From JBOGJI01 sp050747865 (GTDB taxonomy: Bacteria > Acidobacteriota > Thermoanaerobaculia > Multivoradales > JAHEKO01), in the NCBI GenBank assembly GCA_050747865.1, contig JBOGJI010000349.1:1-5128 (forward strand): 5,128 bases of DNA, read 5' to 3'. Every line of letters starts with the position of its first letter. Positions within the stretch are counted from its first letter, which is position 1. The notes beneath the pieces are model-generated. The model did no database searches. It was not told the DNA's origin and saw only the letters and a list, made by a program, of their open reading frames with translations. Both the position numbers and the translations under genes were made by a program. Below are positions 1-5,128 of the stretch, piece after piece.

Positions 1-115
1 CATGCCGTCCCCGGACCCACTCGGCCCCTCGCTCGCTGCTCTCTGCTGTCTCCTCAGCTCCAACCCTCCGCTTCAGGCCCCGGCTGAGGCGACACCACAG
101 CCGCTCGCGCGTGTG

Positions 116-472
116 CTACCCTCCGCGACGGAAAACGAACTCACTATCCTTGAGCTCGACGGCGATCCGGAAGGCCTCGCGCGCCTCCTCCCACAGGAGG
201 TTGGCCTCGTAGACCAGGCCCAGCCTGCCGTGGTGCTGGCCGTCGCCGGGCGCTGCGCGCACCTCCGCCAGCTCCTCCTGGACGAGAGCTCGGACCGCGG
301 GGTCCAGGCGCTCGAGGTTCTCGGGAACGACGGGCTCGCGGGCGGCTTGCCTGGGGCTGCACGCCGAAACCGCAGCGACGACGATCACCAGGGGTACAGC
401 TACCCCCACCACGAGACGATGTAGGAGAAGGCGCCGCCCGGGCTCGTGCCCGGAAGGTACACGGCGTGACAC
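116..472 (-). CDS. Small TPR-motif lipoprotein (118 aa), possibly truncated
   Basis: A 118-residue protein starting at GTG and ending in TAG. Residues 1-20 are Arg-rich, residues 21-37 are hydrophobic, and the lipobox VSAC follows with Cys38 as the expected lipidation site, so export and membrane anchoring are predicted. Residues 47-75 form a charged helix-like stretch (ENLERLDPAVRALVQEELAE). Residues 78-111 fit one tetratricopeptide repeat (LGLVYEANLLWEEAREAF), a motif used for protein-protein contacts. Proteins of this kind normally continue with further TPR helices, but here the frame ends seven residues after the repeat in a basic tail (VFRRGG). The alternative frames downstream show no TPR continuation. 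Third-position GC is high through the centre and falls in the last dozen codons, consistent with a lost or recombined 3' end. It lies 41 bp after the receptor gene on the same strand. The partner is unknown. Confidence 0.6.
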   Translation of the reverse strand: MSRRVPSGHEPGRRLLLHRLVVGVAVPLVIVVAAVSACSPRQAAREPVVPENLERLDPAVRALVQEELAEVRAAPGDGQHHGRLGLVYEANLLWEEAREAFRIAVELKDSEFVFRRGG

Positions 473-513
473 CGAGCGATTCTAGACCGTGTCCGTCCGG
501 CGACAGGGCCGCT

Positions 514-2631
514 TCAGGGGCTCCAGTGGAGAGCGAGGCCGAGGGAGCGTTCGGGGGCGGGGACGGACAGCTCGTCGGCGGAGGGGAGATAGGTCTCGTC
601 CAGGAGGTTGTCGCCGCTGAGGCTCAGGTGGAGGCCGGGGCGCAGGTCGTAGCCGACCGTCAGTGACAGGATCTCGGCGGCGTCGACGGGCTGCTCGCCC
701 GGGCCGACGTCGTCCTTGTCGAAGCGGTGCTGCAGGCGGGCGGCGAGGCTCCAGCGCTCGCCCTTCCAGTCACCCTGCGCGGCGATCCGGTGCGGCGCGA
801 CGTCGGCCAGGGTCTCGCCCGTGTCGGCCTCGCCGTCGGTGTACTGGCCCTCCAAAGACAGGCGCAGGCGGCGGGTCGCCTGGAAGAAGCCCTCGAGCTC
901 AACGCCTTCCAGGGTGCCGGCCGTGCGGTTGACGAAGGTCCGCACTCCGGGCTCCAGGGTGATGCGCTCGATGTAGTCGTCGATGTCGTCGCGGAACAGG
1001 TAGCCGGCGACGAACAGCCGGTCGCCGTAGTAGCGCAGCCCGAGGTCGGCGGAGACCGAGCGCTCGGCCTCGAGGTCGAGGTTGGAGATCACCTGTCCCC
1101 GCCCGGTGGCGCCGGTGAAGAAGCGCTCGGACAGCGTGGGGAAGCGGAAGCCGGCGCCGGCGTTGGCGGCCAGCTCGAAGCCGCCGGCGAGCGGCACGGT
1201 GGCGCCGGCGAAGCCGGTCCACGCGGTGTCCTCGCGGTCGTCGAAGCCGGCGTTGCCCTGGGTGAGCCAGGTGAAGCGCGTGCCGGCCTCGAGCGTGGCG
1301 CGGCCGAGCGGCCGGCGCACGGCGCCGTAGGCTGCTAGCGTGTCCTGGTCGCCGTCGAGGGTCGACGCGGTGTCGACCCGGAGCCCGTCGACGAACGTCT
1401 CCTCGACGGCGCGCACGGAGCGGCGGCCGACGTAGTCGAGGCCGGCGCGGCCGGAGAGCTTCCACGGCAGGGCGAGCTCCCACTGGGCGTTGGCCCCGAA
1501 GTCCGTGGCCTCGTCGTCGACGAGGCTGCGCTCGGTGCCTTCGGTGGCCTCGGTGACCAGCTCGTTGGGATGGGCCCAGACATTGACGCGGTAGCCGCCG
1601 GTCTTGCGGGCCGTGAGGCTGGCGACCAGGTGGTTCTCCTCCGGGTAGAGGGTGGTGCGCTCCGGGAACTCGACGTTCGGCTTGCCGATGTCGCGGGCCG
1701 CCGCGGGGAGCAGGACGAGCTCGAGCGTGGTGTCCTCGCCGAGGCTCCAGAAGCGCTCGACGCTCGCCGACCAGCGCTCGAAGCGGGAGAACAGCCGCTC
1801 ACCGTCGGGGGTCCTGGCGTCCCGCGCCTGCCGGTGGGCGAGCCCGACGGACCAGGAGTCGTTGCCCCAGCCGACGAGCTGATACGCCTCGTCACCCCTC
1901 GTGGCGTAGCCGCCCGTGGCCAGCAGCCCCTCGAAGCGGCGGGGGAAGGCCTGGATGACGCCGCCCATGGCGCCCGAGCCGTAGTAGGAGGAGGACGGCC
2001 CGCGCAGCACGTCGACGGTGCCCAGGATCAGCGGATCGGCGAACGACAGGGCGACCCCGGCGCGCCGCTCGGTGACGATCGGCGCCCCGGCGAAGAGGCT
2101 CAAGACCCGCTGGCCGGCGACGCCGCGCACCGAGAAGGACTGGAAGTGGCCGCCCTGGCCGCTCTCGGCGACTCCCGGCACACCCTCGATGATGTCGACG
2201 AATCGCGCCGGAGGGGCGGCCTTGCGGCCCGGCCGGATCGAGCTGGCGGCGACCGAGACCGGCTGAAAGATACCGCTAGCGTCGCGGGTCGCCGACACCG
2301 TGATCTCCTCGTAGACCTCCTGCCGCGGCTCCAGCCGGATCTCCAGTTCGCGCGGACCGCTTGGCCCGACGTCGATCGGCCGCTCGCGGAAGCGCGGGTG
2401 CGCGACCTGCAGCCGCACCGGTGGGGTGACGCCGGGCAGCGTGAACCGGCCCTCTGGGTTGGTGGCGGTCGCCGGACCGCCTTCGACCACCGAAACGCGG
2501 CAACCCTCGATCGGCTGACCGTGGGAGGTGAGGACGATCCCGGAGACCACGGCTTGGGCCGGCACGGCGCCCAGCGCGACAAGCGGCGGCAGGAAGAAGC
2601 GCAGCGAGCGCCTGAGAGCCTCACCCCACAC
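514..2631 (-). CDS. TonB-dependent outer-membrane receptor with carboxypeptidase-regulatory-like N-terminal domain
   Basis: A 705-residue protein, typical length for a TonB-dependent receptor, which takes up a ligand across the outer membrane using energy passed on by TonB/ExbBD. Residues 1-27 are a Sec signal peptide: an Arg pair, then a hydrophobic core ending in AQA. This supports the GTG start at 2631 despite the lack of a ribosome binding site. Residues 28-105 form a small beta domain of the carboxypeptidase-regulatory-like type (SGIVLTSHGQPIEGCRVSV, then GRFTLPGV). A TonB-box-like EITVSATR follows at 109-116. The plug spans about 120-230 and contains SFSVRGV and VDVLRGPSSSYYGSGAMGGV. 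The rest alternates as expected for a 22-strand barrel and ends with the signature GDNLLDETYLPSADE plus a last strand LGLALHWSP. The final residue is Pro instead of the usual aromatic residue. The substrate cannot be read from sequence. It lies 33 bp downstream of the Mur ligase gene on the same strand. Confidence 0.93.
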   Translation of the reverse strand: MWGEALRRSLRFFLPPLVALGAVPAQAVVSGIVLTSHGQPIEGCRVSVVEGGPATATNPEGRFTLPGVTPPVRLQVAHPRFRERPIDVGPSGPRELEIRLEPRQEVYEEITVSATRDASGIFQPVSVAASSIRPGRKAAPPARFVDIIEGVPGVAESGQGGHFQSFSVRGVAGQRVLSLFAGAPIVTERRAGVALSFADPLILGTVDVLRGPSSSYYGSGAMGGVIQAFPRRFEGLLATGGYATRGDEAYQLVGWGNDSWSVGLAHRQARDARTPDGERLFSRFERWSASVERFWSLGEDTTLELVLLPAAARDIGKPNVEFPERTTLYPEENHLVASLTARKTGGYRVNVWAHPNELVTEATEGTERSLVDDEATDFGANAQWELALPWKLSGRAGLDYVGRRSVRAVEETFVDGLRVDTASTLDGDQDTLAAYGAVRRPLGRATLEAGTRFTWLTQGNAGFDDREDTAWTGFAGATVPLAGGFELAANAGAGFRFPTLSERFFTGATGRGQVISNLDLEAERSVSADLGLRYYGDRLFVAGYLFRDDIDDYIERITLEPGVRTFVNRTAGTLEGVELEGFFQATRRLRLSLEGQYTDGEADTGETLADVAPHRIAAQGDWKGERWSLAARLQHRFDKDDVGPGEQPVDAAEILSLTVGYDLRPGLHLSLSGDNLLDETYLPSADELSVPAPERSLGLALHWSP

Positions 2632-2664
2632 GGCGACGTGCAGTTTAGCAGATGCGGCGCCGCT

Positions 2665-4386
2665 TCACGGTTTCCTGGACGGGGCGGCGAGACGATCACC
2701 GTGCCGCCAATTCCGTTCCTGCAGGCGGGTCAGATGGGTGAGCACGGCCGAGCGCTCGGCGACGGTGAGAAGGAGCAGGAAGTCGCCCGGCCGGGCCCAG
2801 TGGAGCGCCTGACGCACCGAGTCCATCTCCGATTCGGCGTGGCCGATGCGGTCCGCAGGGAAGCCGGCGGCGGTGAGCTCAGCGACGAGGATCTGCGGGA
2901 CTTCGCCGGGGGCGCGGCCGCGCAGGTACGTCTGGAGTTCCTTGACCAGGATGCGGTCGGGGTGTGCGGAGGCGGCAGTGTAGGCCAGGCCGCGCAGATC
3001 CTCTTCAGAGCGGTCGCCGGCCTGGCCGAGGGTGAGCAGCCAGCGTTGCGGCTGGAACGCCCGGACGGTGTCGACGAGAGCCGCCAAGCCGTGGGGGTTG
3101 TGCGCGAAGTCGACGAGGACCAGGACACCGCCGAGATCGAACAGGTGCAGGCGGCCGGGGTTGTCGCGGAAACCGGCGAGGCCGACGACGATCGCGGCAG
3201 GCGGGATCGACTGGGACTGAGCCGCGGCCGCCGCCGCCAGGGCGTTGGCCGCATTGTGACGTGCCGCCCCGCCGAGAGTCGCCGGAAGGTCCCGCACCGC
3301 CAACAGGGTCTCGACCCTGCCATCCGCATGGCGCCAGGCCAGGGCGTCCTCCCGAGTCAGCCACCAGAGGGTGTCGCCGTCCCGGTCCGTGCCCGATGGG
3401 CGTTGTTCGGCGTCTGACGCCAGGGAGAACCAGGAGACCTGCAGCCGCGCGTTGTTGCCGCGCCGCGCGAGGTGGGCGTCGTCTGCATTCAGGACGAGCC
3501 TGCGCGCGGCGCGGGAGACGATCCACTTCGCGTCGGCGAGTGCTGCGAGATCGGCGACTCCCCACTCGCCGAGATGGTCGGCGGCGACATTGGTGATCAC
3601 CGCAACATCGGCATGCCGCACCGGCAGGCCGCGCCGCAGCATGCCGCCGCGGGCGCACTCGATCACCGCCCATTCGACCCGCCGGTCGCGCAGCAGCCGG
3701 CGGGCGCCGCCCGGCCCCGACCAGTCGCCGGCGTCGATCGTCTCGTCGCCCACGACGATGCCGTCGGTCGAGGTGTAGCCGGTCCGGTGTCCTGCAGCGG
3801 TGGCGATGGCCGCCAGCATGCGGACCGTCGTGGTCTTGCCGTTGGTGCCGGTGACGAGAGCGACCGGCACGTCATGGACGGTGCGCCAGTCGATCGCCTC
3901 CGGCGAGGGGATCGCATCCACCGGAAAGGTCGTGGAGCCGGCGCCCAGGCCGATCGAGACCTGCTCGTCGTCGCTCAAGAAGGCGACGCCGTGCCGCTCT
4001 GCGGCGCGCTCGAGCTCGAGCAGCGCGGGGTTCGACTCCTCTGAGATGGCCAGCCGCAGGCGCGCAGCGGCAGGCGCGAGCCGCGGGGCGGGCCGGCCCC
4101 CAAGCGTCGCCACCGCCGCCTCGAAGGCCCACTCGTTGACCTCCGTCGTCGCGTAGAGGGCGTCGAGCGGGGCGGAGAGGAATAGGCTGGCGCCGCCAGG
4201 GAAGGCGCGAGCGACCCGCTCGCTCGCCGACCAGCCCACCGCGTCGAGAATGCGATCGGCCTGCTCCTGCCAGGCGGCGATCAGCGGCCCGGCGGGCTCG
4301 TCCCCCTGGGCGCAGTCGACGATCGCCCCCGGCTTGTCGGAGAGCAGGTTCGGACCGGTCAGGCGGCGCGAGTCCCGGAGTTCCAT
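2665..4386 (-). CDS. CphA-type Mur ligase lacking the ATP-grasp domain (cyanophycin synthetase-like)
   Basis: A 573-residue cytoplasmic ATP-dependent amide ligase starting at ATG and ending in TGA. Residues 1-22 (SRRLTGPNLL) resemble the start of the CphA N domain. Residues 115-155 (EESNPALLELERAAERHG, then VSIGLGAG) resemble the segment that leads into ATP-grasp in CphA, but the ATP-grasp body is missing. The Mur module follows: P-loop GTNGKTTT at 180-187, GYTSTDGI at 203-210, IECARGGMLRRGL at 242-254, TNVAADHLG at 265-273, LNADDAHL at 299-306, HNAANALAA at 378-386 and DFAHNPHG at 426-433. The C-terminal domain holds GDRSEEDL and LRGRAPGEVP (488-497). The region around 203-273 matches CphA better than MurC-F. 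In CphA this module joins Arg to the Asp side chain; the substrate here is unproven. Full CphA is near 850-900 residues, so this is a shortened paralogue. It sits 84 bp after the cphA fragment. Confidence 0.88.
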   Translation of the reverse strand: MELRDSRRLTGPNLLSDKPGAIVDCAQGDEPAGPLIAAWQEQADRILDAVGWSASERVARAFPGGASLFLSAPLDALYATTEVNEWAFEAAVATLGGRPAPRLAPAAARLRLAISEESNPALLELERAAERHGVAFLSDDEQVSIGLGAGSTTFPVDAIPSPEAIDWRTVHDVPVALVTGTNGKTTTVRMLAAIATAAGHRTGYTSTDGIVVGDETIDAGDWSGPGGARRLLRDRRVEWAVIECARGGMLRRGLPVRHADVAVITNVAADHLGEWGVADLAALADAKWIVSRAARRLVLNADDAHLARRGNNARLQVSWFSLASDAEQRPSGTDRDGDTLWWLTREDALAWRHADGRVETLLAVRDLPATLGGAARHNAANALAAAAAAQSQSIPPAAIVVGLAGFRDNPGRLHLFDLGGVLVLVDFAHNPHGLAALVDTVRAFQPQRWLLTLGQAGDRSEEDLRGLAYTAASAHPDRILVKELQTYLRGRAPGEVPQILVAELTAAGFPADRIGHAESEMDSVRQALHWARPGDFLLLLTVAERSAVLTHLTRLQERNWRHGDRLAAPSRKP

Positions 4387-4404
4387 CGTTCAGGGTGTTC
4401 ACTC

Positions 4405-4437
4405 TTGTTTCGGCCGACCTCGTGTTGGCCGAAACAA
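4405..4437. repeat. 33-bp imperfect palindrome in the cphA/Mur-ligase spacer
   Basis: Arms 4405-4415 (ttgtttcggcc) and 4427-4437 (ggccgaaacaa) are perfect 11-bp reverse complements. After one mismatched position (G opposite T on the plus strand) two more pairs form, leaving a 5-nt loop at 4419-4423. No T-run follows on either strand, so it is not a standard intrinsic terminator. It could act as a transcript-stabilising or attenuating hairpin, a dyad operator or a REP-like unit. Confidence 0.75.
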
Positions 4438-4458
4438 CGGCCGAGACGAGCTCGGCCG
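4438..4458. repeat. Second palindrome abutting the first, 8-bp stem
   Basis: Arms 4438-4445 (cggccgag) and 4451-4458 (ctcggccg) pair perfectly around the loop acgag. It starts on the base after the preceding palindrome and shares the cggcc core with it, so the two hairpins fill most of the spacer between the cphA stop at 4471 and the Mur-ligase ATG at 4386. Confidence 0.7.
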
Positions 4459-4470
4459 CTACAGCCGGCG

Positions 4471-5128
4471 TCAATCCTCGGTCTCACGGGCGAGGCGGAC
4501 TCCCCGTTCGTCGCGGATCAACGCGTCGTCGACGGCCCAGCCGAGATCGGGGATCGGTGGTGGCGGGGGAGAGGGGGCCGCGGCTGGCGTCGCCTCCATC
4601 GGCACCTCCGCCTCCGGCCGGCCGTCGGTGCGAAAGCGCACGATCTGCTTCCAGGTGCGACTGATCTGATCGCCGAAAACGAGCAGGAGGTCGTCCTTGC
4701 GCGCCCAGCGCAGGGCGGCGTTCACCGCCGCGGGCTCTTCGGGAATGACATCGATGGCCCACTCGTCGACACCGGCTTCGCGCAGGGCCGCCGCCAGCAT
4801 CTCGGGAACCTCGCCCGGCCGCCGGCCGCGCAGCCCGTCGTCCTGGCGGCAGACGTAGCGATCGAACCGTCTCCCCTGATCTGTCAGGAATGCGGCGGCG
4901 CGATTGGGACCCGCAGGCGCCGAAGGCACGGTGGCTGCGCCCTCGCGATGAGCGAGGGCGCCAAGAAGCAAGTCGCTTAAGGCTTGGCGCGAAGCGACAA
5001 GCCCCAAGCGAAGCTTGGCCTGTGGGGCATCCTCGCCTTCCTGCTCGAGCCTGTCGCCATCCACAAGATCCTCGCCCACCTCGAGCGCCAGGCAAGGCTT
5101 GCGCCCCGCGGCCCGCCAGCGACGAGCG
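4471..5128 (-). CDS. cphA: Cyanophycin synthetase C-terminal portion, 5' part replaced or interrupted
   Basis: A minus-strand frame open from the window edge to the TGA at 4471-4473. From about 4870 to 4650 it encodes the C-terminal Mur-ligase domain of a CphA-type enzyme: RRFDRYVCRQDDGLRGRRPGEVPE in two overlapping pieces (RRFDRYVC, then DDGLRGRRPGEVP), NAALRWARKDDLLLVFGDQI and SRTWKQIV. CphA polymerises Asp and Arg into cyanophycin, a nitrogen store. Past the domain comes an Ala/Pro-rich linker with five consecutive prolines and an acidic tail, which is unusual. Upstream of about 4885 the translation (SDLLLGALAHREGAATV) is not CphA-like: the expected GDRRDED-type motif and the P-loop are absent, and the DNA is palindrome-rich. 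The most upstream in-window GTG on this frame is at 5079, but it lies in that foreign-looking DNA, so it is probably not a native start. The piece is best read as a truncated or interrupted cphA, probably non-functional alone. Confidence 0.7.
   Translation of the reverse strand, partial: ARRWRAAGRKPCLALEVGEDLVDGDRLEQEGEDAPQAKLRLGLVASRQALSDLLLGALAHREGAATVPSAPAGPNRAAAFLTDQGRRFDRYVCRQDDGLRGRRPGEVPEMLAAALREAGVDEWAIDVIPEEPAAVNAALRWARKDDLLLVFGDQISRTWKQIVRFRTDGRPEAEVPMEATPAAAPSPPPPPIPDLGWAVDDALIRDERGVRLARETED
4937..4961. repeat. Strong hairpin, 10-bp perfect stem and 5-nt loop
   Basis: Arms 4937-4946 (gcgccctcgc) and 4952-4961 (gcgagggcgc) are perfect reverse complements around the loop gatga. It lies inside the open minus-strand frame upstream of the CphA-like domain. 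A GC stem this stable would be unusual inside a conserved coding domain, and none of the peptide it encodes resembles CphA. Confidence 0.75.
4972..4998. repeat. Hairpin with 7-bp stem (gtcgctt / aagcgac)
   Basis: Arms 4972-4978 and 4992-4998 pair perfectly around a 13-nt loop. An alternative pairing exists between ggcttg at 4981-4986 and caagcc at 4998-5003, so the two structures compete. It is part of the hairpin cluster at the broken end of cphA. Confidence 0.5.
4984..5128 (+). pseudogene. Possible C-terminal fragment of an IS91-type transposase, runs off the edge
   Basis: A plus-strand frame follows the TAA at 4978-4980 and stays open to the window end. Its core, LWGILAFLLEPVAIHKILAHL at 5020-5082 (given here as LWGILAFLLEP and VAIHKILAHL), resembles the end of IS91-family transposases. 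Those typically finish with a short hydrophobic strand, a (D/E)P-V--IL-HL helix and then a Pro-rich tail; here RLAPRGPPATS follows. The zinc-ribbon cysteines that normally precede this segment are absent, and the upstream DNA is the hairpin cluster, so at most a 5'-truncated remnant is present. The frame opposes the cphA fragment. The resemblance is from memory of the family and is short, so a chance frame in GC-rich DNA is possible. Confidence 0.33.
5001..5028. repeat. Two overlapping dyads: inner 6-bp stem and outer 6-bp stem
   Basis: The inner hairpin is ccaagc (5004-5009), loop gaa, gcttgg (5013-5018). Outer arms gcccca (5001-5006) and tggggc (5023-5028) also pair, overlapping the inner stem, so the two pairings are alternatives. 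This is the third structure of the cluster and it immediately precedes the transposase-like plus-strand frame. Confidence 0.5.

Larger units (their letters stand above)
4885..5128. mobile_element. Palindrome-rich inserted segment at the broken end of cphA
   Basis: CphA similarity on the minus strand stops between about 4870 and 4890. The DNA beyond is packed with hairpins (4937-4961, 4972-4998, 5001-5028) and short direct repeats, for example gcgaagc at 4989-4995 and 5008-5014. It also carries a plus-strand frame resembling the tail of a transposase. Together these suggest an interspersed repeat or the remnant of an insertion sequence. No target-site duplication can be assessed because the right end lies outside the window. 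The left boundary is approximate. Confidence 0.4.

Noticed and set aside
1..115. An ATG on the minus strand at positions 3-1 and purine-rich DNA before it
   Set aside because: It could start a further downstream gene, but no coding sequence is visible beyond the edge and the spacing of purine runs does not give a convincing ribosome binding site.
2..424. A 140-codon plus-strand frame at the left edge
   Set aside because: It overlaps the lipoprotein gene antisense and shows no domain. The lipobox and TPR on the minus strand are the better explanation.
727..1338. A 203-codon plus-strand frame within the receptor gene
   Set aside because: Ala/Gly/Val-rich composition with no motif; it mirrors the receptor codons on the opposite strand.
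2654..2663. 10-bp perfect palindrome gcggcgccgc just upstream of the receptor start
   Set aside because: It partly overlaps the end of the Mur ligase spacer and is of a size expected by chance in GC-rich DNA; no regulator can be named.
1570..3417. A 615-codon open frame on the plus strand, antisense to the receptor and the Mur ligase
   Set aside because: It crosses two clearly conserved minus-strand genes. Its peptide is Arg/Gly/Asp-rich without recognisable domains, and long antisense frames are expected in DNA this GC-rich.
4405..4437. Intrinsic terminator after cphA
   Set aside because: The stem is good, but no U-run follows on either strand, so termination is not supported.
4405..4980. 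A 191-codon plus-strand frame ending in KKQVA across the spacer and cphA fragment
   Set aside because: It is antisense to the conserved CphA domain and spans the palindromes, with no recognisable domain.
4937..5028. Integron attC site or CRISPR array
   Set aside because: There are no regularly spaced direct repeats and no attC core sites; the hairpins differ from each other in sequence.

Overview
The window is high-GC DNA (roughly 70% by eye) from a Gram-negative bacterium. It encodes a TonB-dependent outer-membrane receptor with a cleavable signal peptide and a small lipoprotein with a lipobox. Every convincing gene lies on the minus strand, so the layout is read here from the right edge leftward. 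The combination of cyanophycin-synthetase-type Mur ligases, a receptor with a carboxypeptidase-regulatory-like N-terminal domain and a small TPR lipoprotein fits an Acidobacteriota-like or similar high-GC lineage. That placement is inference; no marker gene is present.

Right edge (about 4885-5128): a palindrome-rich stretch that does not look like the gene it runs into. It holds at least three hairpins. Its plus strand carries an open frame running off the edge that resembles the C-terminal end of an IS91-type transposase. On the minus strand the frame stays open and fuses into the C-terminal part of a cyanophycin synthetase (4471 to about 4870). The cphA-like gene therefore appears truncated or interrupted by a mobile or repeat sequence, or the boundary is a rearrangement.

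Middle (2665-4470): an 84-bp spacer with two adjacent palindromes, then a complete 573-aa Mur-ligase protein of the CphA type. It keeps a CphA-like N-terminal segment and a full Mur-ligase module (GTNGKTTT P-loop) but lacks the ATP-grasp domain of true CphA. Its C-terminal domain is visibly homologous to the neighbouring cphA fragment, so the two form a tandem pair of paralogues.

Left (116-2631): 33 bp further downstream lies a 705-aa TonB-dependent receptor. After a 41-bp spacer comes a 118-aa lipoprotein with a single TPR-like motif, which looks short for its type. Positions 1-115 show no convincing gene.

All genes are co-directional with short gaps (84, 33 and 41 bp), compatible with one transcript. 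The cphA/Mur-ligase pair is functionally coherent: both relate to making cyanophycin or a related Asp/Arg-type polymer. The receptor and lipoprotein have no obvious tie to that pathway and may only be neighbours. None of the three complete genes has a good Shine-Dalgarno sequence, and two start with GTG a few bases after a -10-like hexamer, which hints at leaderless or promoter-proximal starts.
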